Shown here piece after piece: positions 11,701 to 21,611 of a stretch of DNA of 64,000 nt (its first letter is position 1; the number at the start of each line of letters is the position of its first letter). A program made the position numbers and the translations under genes. The stretch is from the NCBI RefSeq assembly GCF_000471905.2, contig NW_006497560.1, positions 568,112 to 632,111 on the forward strand. The letters run 5' to 3'. This DNA is from Amborella trichopoda (Eukaryota > Streptophyta > Magnoliopsida > Amborellales > Amborellaceae). The notes under the pieces are model-generated. The model saw only the letters and a list, made by a program, of their open reading frames with translations, was not told the DNA's origin and did not search any database.

Positions 11701-14700
11701 CAAGGTTTGTGAGCCATTTTTGGAAAACCTCGAGGAAAAAGTTAGGCACTAAACTGCAATATAATAGTGCCTATCACCCTCAAACTGATGGCCAAACCGA
11801 GGTCGTGAACCGGAGCCTTGGAGATTTGTTGAGAAGCCTTGCCAAGGACAAGCCTTCTCAATGGCCTACAACAGTTCACTTAATTGGTCCACAGGGAAAT
11901 CTCCATTTGAGATGGTGTATGGTCATCCACCAAGCAAGGTGCTTGACCTAGTCCCTTTGCCCGAAGGATGCGTAAGCTTTGGCTGAGCACATTCAAGACC
12001 TCCATCAACAAATTCGGAAAAGACTACAAAGTGCTATGACAAGTACAAAGCTGATGTCGACTTGCATTGACATGGAAAGACCTTTGAAATAGGAGACTTG
12101 GTAATGGTGTACCTTAGGCGTGAGCTTCCCAAGGAGCACTTACCATAAGCTTAAATATAAGAAGGTTGGCCTTGTCGAGTGCTTTAAAAGGTGGGGAAGA
12201 ATGCCTACAAGATCGAGCTTCCCAATGGATATGAAATTTCTCCTGTTTTCAATATTTTTAATCTCTATGAGTATCATGGGAAGGTTGATCTGGAAGGCAG
12301 CGCTAGTACAAGGTAAAAAGGATCTTGGACAGCCGCATCATCTCTACCCACCAAGGAAATTACAGTCAGTATTTAATACAGTGGAAGGGCCAGCCTGATG
12401 CGGAGACTTCGTGGATTTCTAAAGAAAAATTGATGAAGGTTGATCCAAAAGCCCTTAAGGAGTTCATTGCTGGTTCGAACTTGAAGACTAGTTCTCTTTA
12501 ATCCAGGGAGATTGATGAAGAAAATAAAAGATAAGTTTTGATTTCTTTTAGACTGCATTTTCCATTTTTGTTTTGCAGGGGTATTTTGGGGATTTTTCTC
12601 TTTAATGGATTTTTCTGGAATTTACAAAAAAATCAGGTTTGTTCTTTTAAATTTTGGGTTGGGAGAAATTATGAGGGAAATTTGAATTTGAAATTGAAAT
12701 TTTGCTTGGGAAGTGATATTGTGCATGGCTTGGGAAAGTGTATTTTGCATGACTTGGGGAGGGGTAGAGTCCATTTAATGTTCCTAGGAAAGTTAAGAGA
12801 GCTTTGACTTTGAAGCCAAGCCAGCTCTATTAAAAAGGGTGACCTTATCCTTCTGGAAATTTATGTTTTTGCTATAAATCTTAGAAAATCAGGAACTCAA
12901 TTCCCATTTGGATTGTCTTTGGACCCTTATGCAAGTCAATGAAGCTAGGCTTTGTTTGCTTCAAGCCATTGTCTTTGAATCACAGTTAAGTTCCTTTCAT
13001 TTCTACCTGGTTCTGAATGCTCTCTCTCTCTGTTCCCTACATCATAGCTTCACCCTACTTTTAACACCTGCATGTCTTAGGCCAAAAGGGCATCCAAACA
13101 TGCATATCAATTAAGATCTTTAAAGTGTAAGCCTGAAAATATACACAGAGTTATTTCTCTATAAAACAATAAATTTATAACACATTCGGGTCTCAGGCAC
13201 AAATTTATTTAGTGAAATAGATAACTAAAATTAGTCATGAAAGTTGACTGTATGTTTTCAGTTTCTTAAAAGGTCCCTCTGTTGTGCTTTATTTATTTGT
13301 ATGCTTTTTCCTGATATGGCTCTCAATGTCGCATACTATTCAGATTCATCCAAGTGCACTGAAACATGGAGGACCAGCTCTGGTTGCCGCTTGTATCTCA
13401 GCCGCAGAGCAGGCAAATGTGAGTAGCAATTATATTTACAGTGTGTATGTTGCATTACATGAGGCCTTCATATGATATATTTTTGACTTCTTTTGAAAAT
13501 TAGTTACTAGGACATTCTAACCAATGAATTTAATAGATTATTGTTAGAATTTTGAAATATCCTTTTTGTTGGTAAACAATCAGGAATTTAAAGCTAACGA
13601 AAGAAGTAACTGTTTTTTGAGAAATTTGTATCCTGCTAAAACGATATATGTGATCTTCACTTATTTTTGTCCATCAAAAAAGTAGTAACTATTCCATAAT
13701 AGTGATTTTAGTTTGAATTGGCTATATACAGATGCAGATGGTAGGATCTTCTGTCAAGATATCCTAGTTTCTGTTGTCATTGTGCTGATTTCATTATATT
13801 TTCTTTGGTTCACTATGATGGATGTGAACTATGGCTTGGTTCCACAAGATTGCCCTTTCCATACATTCGAAGTATAATGACTATACAACTATCAATTTAT
13901 ATTTACAAATTGGTTTCTATCAATTTATTTTTAGAAATTGGTTTGATTGCAACAATTGTGAGTATTATGAATCTACCTTTTTATTGTATGATAGCATTAT
14001 AAAAACAGTCAACAAAAAATATTTGTTATTACTGTATTAGATCCATACACCTTGTGGTATGTGAAATTGTTTACTATTGTCATTGTTTTCCAAAGGATTG
14101 TTCCGATATATATTTTTGGTTGGAATTCCAGTTTGTCATAACCTTTTTCATGATATGGCATGTGAACTGTCTTACCAATATCAAAAAAATAGAATTTGCA
14201 TCTGCCTTCATACTAACTTGGATTACTTAACGGAATCAATGCCTATACAGGTTCCAATCACAGTTCACTTTGATCACGGAAATTCTAAGCATGAGTTGTT
14301 GGAAGCTCTTGAAATGGTATGTTTCAAAATCCTCATGATGTGTGCATTTCTTCAATCATTGAATCAATGGATCTATTTCTAGCTTGATAGGTCCATTAAA
14401 CTGCTTGATGGTGCACTTGATTAGATATGCAAAGACGTAACTGATATTTATCTTTCAAAAGATTGGGAAGTTGTTGGCTAAGATCACCAACTTAATTACT
14501 CTGATTACAAGACCCTCAAACAAATGAAGAGAACAATTTAAGTTTGAATAAGGTTAAATATCTACAATTTCAGCATGTAATTATCCACAAAACTAAGGAA
14601 TTGGCTTTAATGCTCTGGAGATGAGATTTCGAATCTAGAATGGAATGAAATCTGTCCTCAAGAAAATCAACTAAAATAAAATTGATTTTAATCAAAATTT

Positions 14701-17700
14701 AAGGTTAGCCTTCGGCCTGGAGAAAAGAATGGGTAGAGAATAACTTAAAACTAATTCCAGCAGGTATCTTGCAACTATTTCTATGGTTTTGAGGTCAATG
14801 GTGTGTAAAATTAGGTGTTTGACTTTAGAGTCAGAATTAAGGTTTAGGATTTCAAGGGTTTTTAGTTTGGTTGATTCTAAAGGGGACCTATGAGTTACTT
14901 TTCAGGGTTTTACATGGGGTTATGAATGGGGCTGTTTGCTTTTTCGAGGGTTATGGTAAGGCAAAAATATAAAGAATGAAAAAAATAATAATAATAATAA
15001 TAAATAATGGGAAAAGAGAGAAAAAACTAAGAAGGGAAAAAGGAATGATGAAGAAAATAAGGAGAGGAAAAGAGGAGAAGAAAAGGGAAGGAAAAATAAA
15101 GAAAAAGGACAAAAAAGAGATGAATGGCTAAAAAGAGGAGTTAAAATGAAGGATACCTTAGATTAGAGGGACCTTGGGAAGTGCTACCAAAGCCTTCTTG
15201 GCAGTCTTCAATCAAAGGAATCAAGGAACCCTTTCTATGATTTTTTTTTTGTACTAAAAAAGTATCTTAAAAAATAGTAACCGGGGGGCTGGATGTGTCC
15301 CAGTCTCCCTTTTTATGTTTGTGACATAAAGAAAACCCAAATACCCTTCACTAAAAGGAAATAGGAAAGGATGAAACTACCCCTCTATTCTCTATAACAA
15401 CAAAAGATGAATGCCTTAAGGTATAGAAAAATTAAAAGACCAAACAACCTAGTTTCACTCTGTTGGAGTGCAAAATTATACTTATTTTTTGTTTTTATTC
15501 AATTTCAAAGAATGTATATTTGATTTTTGTTTTGGGGGTTGATTTTTAAGGTTTTAAGTTTTTTAGGTGTTCTAGGGTTTTCTTATACTTTTTATTTATT
15601 ATTCACTAGTTACAATTCATAGTTACTTTCATGCTATTGTTCATGAGTACTATTCATGGGTACTGTTCATAGGGGTAAAATTGACATTGCGAATTTTAAG
15701 TTTAAGTTACGATATATGGGCCATTGTATTATTTATTTGGACACTTTTTGTACTTAAAACATTAAATAATAAGATAAAGAGGTGCATAGGGGCTTAGGAG
15801 AAGGCAGTCGTGATTTTCCAGAATTGAGAAAAAAAGAAAAGCTCAGGCTTTTGCAACCCTAGCTTGGGTGGAGAGAAGAAGCCCTAAGTTTCTTTGAATT
15901 GTGCTTGTGTTTGGCTTTGTTTCTTCTTGATTTTATTGTTTTATCAAATTTTCCTTCTTCTCACTCTCCCCAAAGCATAATAAAATAAAATCTCAAAGCC
16001 CTAACTGCATCATTAAATAAATCTTATTTTCTTTTTTGCACTAAGTGAGTAAATTAATGCAAAATAGTTAATTTGGTCTCATGGAACGCCACGAGGCTCT
16101 TTTCAATGGAACTATAGCATGCTTGTTATAATGTTATCGATTTTGACCTATTGCATATACTTGAACATTTTTCTTGTTCTGTGCAAGTGTCTTTAGTCTA
16201 ATGAATCAGCATTTTTCCAGATAAGAATCATTTCTAATAGTTGTTACTTATAGTTGCTTCTTTTGGATCATTCAAATTTTTGTCTTTCCGTCTAGCGCCT
16301 TTCTTATGTTCCACTGAATTGGGAGTTCTATTTTAAATTTTACTAGGGATTCCACTCTATTATGGTTGATGGTTCACATTTTGCTTTCGAGGAAAATGTC
16401 TCATTCACAAAGTACATATCGGCCATTGCACACTCAAAAGACATGACAGTGGAAGCTGAACTTGGACGATTATCAGGAACTGAGGATGACTTGACAATTG
16501 AAGATTACGAAGCAATGTTGACTGATGTTGCTCAGGTCACTGCGAACTACAATTCAAACTTCTTAAACCATATGAGTTCTTTTTTATATTTTTTTCAGCA
16601 TATGAATGGTTGTCAGCCTATTCCAGTCTCAAGACTTCATACACAAAACTGGTGTTGACGCTTTGGCTATTTGCATTGGAAATGTTCATGGAAAATACCC
16701 TGCTGGTGGCCCAAAGCTCAAACTTGATTTGCTAAAGGTTAGGTATTTGATTAGCTTTTAATAGTTGTTTATCCGATTTCAAATAGATATTAAGTAATGG
16801 AAGTGTTCTTTTCATCGCAACTGTTGGGCATCTATTTAAATTGGTATATTGCATGAGATGTTCTTACTTATGAAAACGTAACTAAACTAAAATCTGTAGC
16901 ACGTTGCTGTCTTCATCTCCGCCTGTTTTGATTTAAAGTTAGTATTTGCTATATCAGCTTGCATTGCCCAATCATTTCAAGGACTATTTGAAATTCTTTC
17001 AATTTACATTTGCTCCTTTGGGAATGTTGAATACACCTTAAAAGGCTACCGTTTGTGCTGGATGAGTCCTACTGTCGTAGTCAGTCTACTGATTGGGAGG
17101 GATTTGTGAGCTCTCTCATACTTAAGATAAAATTCTGGAAAGATGCTTCAACTGGCCTCCTCCACATATGTGAGGATGACTCCTTGAAACATAGATCTAG
17201 ATCCCTCTTAACATTAAAAATTTAAACTACAAGGATGCACGTACATTCTCAACCATGTGCATTGTAGAGTTGTCATTCTCTTATTGTATAGTATGGAGAT
17301 TTTGTCTCATCAAACATTATTTATCATCATAGTATTTTGAACTTTTAAGTGCATCCAAGTCCTAAGGGCTTCATTAGGGCTGGAAATTTACCCAGACCCA
17401 ACCCGAGACCCGACTACCCGACCCGATCTGGGTCCAGGTATGGGTGCAAGATTTTGACTCGCTGGGTTGGATCCGGGTCCATATTTTTGACCCGAATGGT
17501 AAATCGTGTCGGGTCCAGGTCTAGGTGGACCCGCCCCAGACCCAACATAGTAATTATTACATACTCTTTTATCTTCTTTCGGCACTCTTTTGTTATGTAT
17601 AAAGGTTATATATATTAGTATATATTATTTTATATTTTTTTCATTTTTCTTTGCAGATCTTCTTATTAGTCTTAAAATGAGAAAATTTATGAATTATTGC

Positions 17701-20700
17701 CCAAATCTTCTTATTAGATACTTGCATGTTTTTGGTAATTTTTAATAATTTTTGGCTAATCATTTTTAGGTTATTTGTAAATTTTTAGCTAATTTTTTAT
17801 TGTTTTATATATAATTCGTCGGGTCTGGGTCCGTGTAAGGGTCCTCCAAATAATATTCGAGTCTGGGTTTGGGTCTAGATCAGTATTGTTATATTCACCT
17901 CACTTCGGGCGAAGCACCCAAAGTCTTCAGATTTCCCCCAACCACCGAAGTGAAGCGAATAGCAACTCCGTTTTCAATGTTTCATATGATATTTCGCCAT
18001 ATTCAAAATGAAATTGCAGCGTCTGTCTCCTCTAATCCAACTACATGAGGCGCATGTTACAACGTACACCAACTCACCAAGTACGACCTTGTCCCACGTA
18101 GCCCCATCCCTCTCAATTCGTCATTCCAAGTAGCACCTTACCTCATCTTTCGTCTTTATAAAATTCCACTACTGTACTGTCCTCTTTTACTTTTATTAAA
18201 AGAAAATAATTTTTTACCAAGCTACCTCTTTGTCATATGAAAACGGTTACATCCTCACAAGCATAAAATAAAATGAATGTATTTCTTTTCTTTATTTTTA
18301 GTATTTTATTTTGTTTATTATTTTAATGTTATCTGTATATATAAATGTATATTTTATTTATATTAGTCCTCCGCTAAATTGGCCAAAGCACCGAATTGCT
18401 TCATTTTTCTGACCAAACCGAAGAAGGCGCCGAAGCGAATCTGACAACATTGGCCTAGATATTTTGGACCCAGTCGGGTCTGGGTCCAAGTCCGGGTCCC
18501 ATGTATGGATTTTAGGTCTGGGTCCAGGTCTTGGTCCAGACGGACCCAGACTCTACCTAACCCGTTCCCACCCCTAGGCTTCAGTATTCATTCACAAGAA
18601 CCATTAACTCTCATCCATGTTTTTGATAAATGGTGTCAACCATCATGAAACTAAAAATCTAGAGCTTATGATTGATAAAGCGCCTCATGTGAAATTTGGA
18701 GTCCATTCAAACATCTTCAAGTTCCTTTCCTAGATCATACAAGTTCTACCCCTGTCCAACTAACGCAACGATACTCTTTAGTTTAATGAGGCTGCATGAA
18801 AGAATGAAGCAGTTGGACATCCTCTGAAGACGAGAAAAGGAAAAAAGTAGGGCTGATTCAGCTGCACAGTCAATCCTCCCCCCATGTGTGGGGAATCCAC
18901 ACATCACAAATGAGACCTGTAGGTGCTTCTAATGTGCTTGAATTGCCATCCAAGTTTCAGCCCCAATGGGGCTTGTAGAGTAGAAATTTGCTATATATAT
19001 TGTTGGGTTTGAATCATAGCTTTTTATCCCTTTCTTTAATTCAGGTCCATGAAAGTCCATGTTTGGCAATTGGTTAGCGTGCCTCATCATGCTAGTGTTT
19101 CTGTTCAAGTTCATGTGCAATCAAAGAAATTATTTGTGAGATCAGATTGTGTTCTTTCTCTACCTTTCTCTACCCTATTACTACCCTAGTTCTACTGCTT
19201 GTTATCCTGGGCCCACAATTTTTTGTGGAAGGACACCAAGAAAGCTATTTCCATTGCAAAATCCCTCTCTTCTTGGACAAGACCATCATACAAGTAATCT
19301 TTTGGGCTACTTTTGCTGCATGTCCTCTAAAGAATTTGAATCAGCAACTTGTGATATTTTATTCTTAAGAAAAAACAGCCAATCAATCTTTGGACATTGA
19401 GAATATACTAACAGAGTAAAACGAAATATTTTGTCGGGCTGCACTCCTGGTGGTGTTTTGGGTATCTCCACTGTCAAAGTCCATAACTTTCTGTCTGGTA
19501 TCCAATTAATATTATCATACAGTAGTACCTCTCAAAACGATCATGCCAAAGACTCAAAGCAGATATCCTCTCAAATCTGGCAAATAAGTATTTCCATCAT
19601 ATGGGTTCCCTTATGCAGAACTGATAACCTCTCAAATTTTGTAATCAACTTTTTTAAGCTGACCTAGTATGCTATTGGAGATCGGTCTGGAGCTGCCTTT
19701 CTAGACCACTAAGTTCTGCCAGAAATATAAAATTGGCCACGTGGAGCAACCCTAGCCTCAATAAAATCCATAAGCAGTAATGTTGAATGATCGAGTGCAA
19801 GCTGCCTTCACTGTTATTTGACATTTCTTACTTCTTAAAACCTCTAAATGATTTGGTAAGTAGTAAATTATTTCTTGGCTAGATGTCATAACTTTCAAGT
19901 AAATTTTAAGGAAAAAAAGAGCCAAAATTTTGGTGTATATCTATGCAAAAATTGCTTTCTATGTATTATTGGCAATGTGGCTTGTAACAGTTATAAGAAA
20001 AAGTATTCAAACCAATAGGTTAGGGCGGTCGATTCTAACATGTAATATTATGTAATTCTATGTTCCTTTGTGTTGCTGACCTACTATATACCATCCAGGA
20101 TTTGCATGCTGTCACATCAATGGAAGGGGTTTTTCTGGTTTTGCACGGTGCATCAGGTTTGCCTTCAGAAGTTATAAAGGTAACCCAAATTCTTTCATTT
20201 GCTGCAGAATCAACAAAACAAAATCCTTATCACATTCTTTCTAAGTTCAAGAAGACATGTCAAAGAAATCTAATTGTTATTCTTAGATGAATGAGAGAGT
20301 TGGATAGCCTAAAAGAACTGACTGGACATGTAGAGCATACAGGATATGATTACCTGTCACCTGAAGGAGGTAAATTGAAAACTGTATTTCATCAATGCCT
20401 GCTTAAAACTAGGCTGAGGTCCGTAACAAAGTCCAGGCCTTCATAAAATTATGATAGCCACAAGAAGAAACACTTGATAATGCTTAGGTAATGCATAATT
20501 TCCATTTTCGAAAAGGCATGCACAGGAACAGATATAATCTGAACCTTGCATTTACAAGTTACAGTGGCTGGCTGTGCTTTACTTTTATGAAATTCCAGAG
20601 GCATTGATTATGATACTGATATGAATTATTCGTCAGCCATAAAATATCTTCCCATACTTGTTATTCTCGCCTTGCACTGTTCTCCATAGTGTTTAGGTAA

Positions 20701-21385
20701 TTAATAGTTTGGTTAAGAACACCCGATAATGGTTGGGTGATGAATATTTCCATTTCCGATAAGGCATGCACAGGACCAGATATAAGCTGCAGCTTGCATT
20801 TACAAGTCACAGTGGCTGGCTGTGCTTTACTTTGATGAAATTCCAGAGGCATTGATTATGACACTGATATAAACTTTTCCGCAGCCATAAAATATTTGCC
20901 CATACTTGTTGCTCAAGCCTTGCACTGTTCTCCAAAATTATAGTAACTTTTACTGCTTGCGCTATCTAGATCTTCACTTTAATGAAGTTCCTTTACATCC
21001 AACATAGCATTGTATCTCAATTCACTGGAAATAAAGATCTAAGAAGTTTTGAATCCAAATGCCAAACTACCCATAGAACAATTAAGCTCTAGGAAATTTA
21101 GTTTAGCATAGAATTTTTGGACACTTTTGTTGTCTATTACCCGGTGGCATTCTCTTCTGGGGAAAAGTTCTCATTTTATATCAGCAATTATTTGATGTTT
21201 GACAGGCATGCATAGAAAATGGCGTGCGAAAGTTCAATGTTAACACTGAAGTACGGAATGCATATATGGAATCCCTAAGAAATCCACAAAAGGATCTCAT
21301 TCATGTCATGTTATCAGCCAAGGAAGCCATGAAAGCAGTAGTTGCAGAGAAAATGCGGTTATTTGGTTCTGCAGGAAAAGCTTAA
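59..21385 (+). CDS. Class II ketose-bisphosphate aldolase domain, 3' part of a multi-domain plant gene (7 visible exons)
   Basis: Spliced exons at about 59-234, 13344-13418, 14251-14316, 16347-16535, 16627-16737, 20099-20179 and 21206-21385 encode a class II (metal-dependent) aldolase of the GatY/KbaY type. All introns are GT-AG and fall between codons. Seen residues: VHFDHG (catalytic Asp and a metal His), [26 protein letters not shown] (metal His), LHGASG (metal His), [10 protein letters not shown], and the end RLFGSAGKA. Family knowledge: in plants this domain is the C-terminus of a protein of roughly 1370 residues (At1g18270-like) that also carries a hydroxyacid-dehydrogenase-like part and a kinase-like part, thought to act on four-carbon acid sugars. 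Those parts would lie left of base 1. Introns 2-7 of the visible part are 13.1, 0.8, 2.0, 0.09, 3.4 and 1.0 kb. Exons 2-7 are clean, so the gene is probably under selection. The first exon is doubtful (see its own entry). Confidence 0.9.
235..729 (+). other. Start of the 13.1-kb intron, no gene seen
   Basis: AT-rich intron sequence between the aldolase donor at 235 and the first transposon remnant. A pyrimidine-rich stretch lies at about 500-620. I see no conserved coding segment; the small open frames here match nothing I recognise. Confidence 0.6.
730..1660 (-). mobile_element. Ty1/copia retrotransposon fragment (fossil)
   Basis: Read on the minus strand, about 1600-1452 contains [10 protein letters not shown], the copia GAG-pre-integrase signature. 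About 1220-1080 gives the start of the integrase, including FHSEVWGPS, and 1029-733 continues in the integrase region. Order and spacing fit one copia element. It is a broken internal fragment with several breaks and no recognisable LTRs, lying in the aldolase intron. Confidence 0.7.
1653..2306. repeat. Tandem duplication, 2 copies, period about 327 bp
   Basis: The segment beginning CATCATATTCCACTTCTT at 1653 recurs from 1980 (ATCATATTTAACTTC). Both copies share long blocks such as AAGTGGGAGCACATGATGGG, CCGGAGGGATTA and AGTCATAAAACCCTTAGG, and both end in CTCAGT[G/A]ATATGCCC. The copies differ by scattered substitutions, so the duplication is not recent. It is probably part of a degraded LTR. 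Confidence 0.85.
2307..3110. mobile_element. LTR-like fragment of the same family as the LTRs at 4728, 9718 and 59251
   Basis: Blocks around 2330-2680 (TGCAAATGATAGTCACAT; CCAACTTTGATAGACC; GGTCATGGGTTCTGTTGGTT) resemble the middle of the long LTRs elsewhere in this window. Further on there is a (CT)16 tract and then TATATAAG at about 3030, as in an LTR promoter. This is a decayed partial copy with no second LTR identified. Confidence 0.5.
2997..3028. repeat. (CT)16 microsatellite
   Basis: An uninterrupted run of CT units directly upstream of a TATATAAG box at about 3030-3037. Confidence 0.95.
3111..3590 (+). other. Non-coding stretch before the gypsy RT remnant, probably LTR-derived
   Basis: No coding signal. 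It holds a near-palindrome around 3380-3405 (CAATTCAATTTGAATTGAAT), pyrimidine-rich tracts at 3440-3465 and an AATAAATTGG block at 3505. These are typical of the promoter and polyadenylation part of an LTR, but no partner copy was found. Confidence 0.3.
4728..6870 (+). repeat. 5' LTR of the nested copia element
   Basis: Paired with 9718-11643. It is longer than its partner because of extra sequence around 5390-5700, including a G-rich run near 5575-5600 and repeated GGGGCACGTCCC-like blocks. CT-rich tracts at 6117-6300 and the block ATAAAGTTCCTAGATAATTT near 6711 are shared with the other LTR. Confidence 0.8.
6947..7777 (+). pseudogene. Copia gag remnant (UBN2-type) with CCHC zinc knuckle
   Basis: Gag of the nested copia element. 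The N-terminal UBN2-like part has [18 protein letters not shown], the middle is helical, a lysine-rich stretch follows, and the nucleic-acid-binding knuckle [14 protein letters not shown] lies near the end. The family role is packaging of element RNA in virus-like particles. This copy is a broken fossil. Confidence 0.75.
8234..8767. mobile_element. Fold-back MITE inserted in a (TA)n tract (element 8262-8731)
   Basis: A (TA)n run at 8234-8261 and another at 8732-8767 flank a 470-bp element. Its ends are inverted repeats: left ACAATAGCTGGGCAGATATA (8272-8291) pairs with right TATAGCTGCCTAGCTATTGT (8701-8720), and the match continues through AATGAATAGTAA / TTACTATGCATT. The interior is also palindromic (about 8430-8490 against 8515-8570), so the element could fold almost end to end. 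There is no coding capacity. It resembles the Micron type known from rice, which targets TA microsatellites. It interrupts the copia internal region. Confidence 0.8.
9020..9640 (+). pseudogene. Copia RT end and RNase H remnant
   Basis: Sequence resembling the copia motif before RNase H ([14 protein letters not shown]) is followed by [18 protein letters not shown], the block ending STMESKHV, and the LCDNQRAI block of copia RNase H. It belongs to the nested copia element and is broken. Confidence 0.75.
9718..11643 (+). repeat. 3' LTR of the nested copia element
   Basis: Direct repeat of 4728-6870, beginning just after a purine-rich tract (AAGTGGGAGA) that fits a polypurine tract. It ends at CCACATAGCCACA, after which gypsy integrase sequence resumes. 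Confidence 0.8.
12521..13343 (+). other. Intron sequence between the gypsy remnant and aldolase exon 2
   Basis: About 12520-12900 is probably the 3' end or LTR of the gypsy copy: purine/T-rich, no coding match, with blocks such as GACTTGGGGAGGGGTAGAG. From 12900 to 13343 it looks like original intron with a short CT tract at 13021. The acceptor is CATACTATTCAG at 13332-13343. Confidence 0.4.
13344..13418 (+). CDS. Aldolase exon 2 (visible numbering)
   Basis: 25 codons, [17 protein letters not shown] to EQAN, between CAG at 13341-13343 and the donor GTGAGT at 13419. It matches the strand and helix following the first motif of class II aldolases. Confidence 0.95.
13419..14250 (+). other. Aldolase intron, 832 bp, no element recognised
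   Basis: T-rich intron with a local near-repeat around 13890-13950 (CAATTTATATTTACAAATTG, then CAATTTATTTTTAGAAATTG). Otherwise featureless. Confidence 0.7.
14251..14316 (+). CDS. Aldolase exon 3, catalytic Asp and metal-binding His
   Basis: 22 codons beginning [20 protein letters not shown]. The DH pair is the catalytic aspartate and first metal ligand of the family. The acceptor is CTATACAG at 14243-14250 and the donor GTATGT at 14317. Confidence 0.95.
14317..15460 (+). other. Aldolase intron, first part; purine-rich block and (AAT)n
   Basis: Mostly unassigned. It has a short (AAT)n run at about 14980-15006 and a strongly purine-rich block at about 15000-15150. No coding signal. Confidence 0.5.
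15461..16040 (+). mobile_element. Possible solo LTR fragment in the aldolase intron
   Basis: Begins TGTTGGAGTG and carries repeated TACTATTCATGGGTACTGTT-like blocks at about 15645-15675, a style common in plant copia LTRs, followed by T-rich and AATAAA-rich sequence. I found no clear right end or target duplication, so this is a guess from texture. Confidence 0.25.
16347..16535 (+). CDS. Aldolase exon 4
   Basis: 63 codons, [20 protein letters not shown] through [13 protein letters not shown] to DVAQ. It holds the phosphate/substrate loop region and the conserved Glu-Leu-Gly segment. The acceptor is TTTTACTAG at 16338-16346 and the donor CAG|GTCACT. Confidence 0.95.
16627..16737 (+). CDS. Aldolase exon 5, second metal-binding His
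   Basis: 37 codons beginning [20 protein letters not shown]; the HGKYP that follows supplies a metal-binding His. The acceptor CCTATTCCAG ends at 16626 and gives the right frame. An earlier CAG at 16597-16599 would put the exon in the wrong frame. The intron before it is only 91 bp. Confidence 0.92.
16738..17366 (+). other. Aldolase intron, first 630 bp, nothing recognised
   Basis: Ordinary T-rich intron sequence up to the hAT-type element. No repeats or coding signal seen. Confidence 0.6.
17375..18576. mobile_element. hAT-type MITE rich in GGGTCC/GACCC blocks (outer element)
   Basis: The ends are TAGGGCTGGAAATTTACCC on the left and, reverse-complemented, TAGGGGTGGGAACGGGTTA on the right. 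They are flanked by GGCTTCAT (17367-17374) and GGCTTCAG (18577-18584), an 8-bp target duplication with one mismatch, which is diagnostic of hAT. Both arms are full of degenerate GGGTCC(GGGTC) blocks. No transposase is present. A second MITE (17881-18452) is inserted inside, leaving about 630 bp of the outer element. Confidence 0.85.
17881..18452. mobile_element. Inner hAT-type MITE nested in the GGGTCC element
   Basis: Flanked by GTCTAGAT (17873-17880) and GCCTAGAT (18453-18460), 7 of 8 bases identical. The ends are CAGTATTGTTATATTC on the left and, reverse-complemented, CAATGTTGTCAGATTC on the right. Just inside each end are CTTCGG/CCGAAG-rich stretches. 572 bp, non-coding. Confidence 0.85.
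18585..20098 (+). other. Rest of the 3.4-kb aldolase intron
   Basis: No element with recognisable ends. The small open frames around 19147-19667 overlap each other in different frames and have no motif, so I do not call them. The acceptor is TATACCATCCAG, ending at 20098. Confidence 0.5.
20099..20179 (+). CDS. Aldolase exon 6, third metal-binding His
   Basis: 27 codons with [18 protein letters not shown]. The LHGASG motif holds the last metal ligand and the phosphate-binding glycine loop. Donor GTAACC at 20180. Confidence 0.95.
20470..20940. repeat. Tandem duplication inside the last aldolase intron, period about 248 bp
   Basis: AAGGCATGCACAGGA at 20513 recurs at 20761. Both copies continue through TACAGTGGCTGGCTGTGC or its one-base variant, AAATTCCAGAGGCATTGATT and GCCATAAAATAT to CCTTGCACTGTTCTCC. 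The copies are about 90% alike by eye. Confidence 0.9.
21206..21385 (+). CDS. Aldolase last exon and stop codon
   Basis: 59 codons plus [23 protein letters not shown] to [14 protein letters not shown] is the conserved family strand. The acceptor is TTTGACAG ending at 21205. The 3' untranslated region starts at 21386; I cannot place the polyadenylation site. Confidence 0.95.
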   Translation, partial: ACIENGVRKFNVNTEVRNAYMESLRNPQKDLIHVMLSAKEAMKAVVAEKMRLFGSAGKA

Positions 21386-21611
21386 TGAGCACCCCTCTTG
21401 AACTCTATTAAGTGGGCATCGATTTTTTTTTTTTCTGCAATCTTTGTTCATACGATCTCACAACATTCATTGGACATCACCGAAATAGTTTATGCGGTTT
21501 CCAAACCATTGGCTATAAAGTTGATAGATATGCCCTACAAATTCTGATTATTACTTTTTTAAATGTATGATTTTTTACTGCTATTGAATTTTACATATTG
21601 TTCTAAGTTTT

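Larger units (their letters stand above)
3591..12520 (+). mobile_element. Ty3/gypsy retrotransposon fossil, split by a nested copia element
   Basis: Left part 3591-4727: reverse transcriptase end ([14 protein letters not shown]), RNase H (about 3837-4154, ending NKVADALS), the integrase zinc-binding region and the start of the integrase core up to LFFKEVV. Right part about 11650-12520: the rest of the integrase core ([33 protein letters not shown]) and the region after it. Everything between, 4728-11643, is a younger copia element. The gypsy copy is broken, with many breaks. The 5' gag/protease part is not seen, and its LTRs could not be paired. Confidence 0.8.

Noticed and set aside
17388-17618. 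Arg/Gly/Pro-rich open frames on both strands
   Set aside because: They are translations of the GGGTCC blocks of the hAT-type MITE.
19147-19667. Overlapping small open frames in the aldolase intron
   Set aside because: Two overlap in different frames, and none has a motif, splice context or repeat identity.
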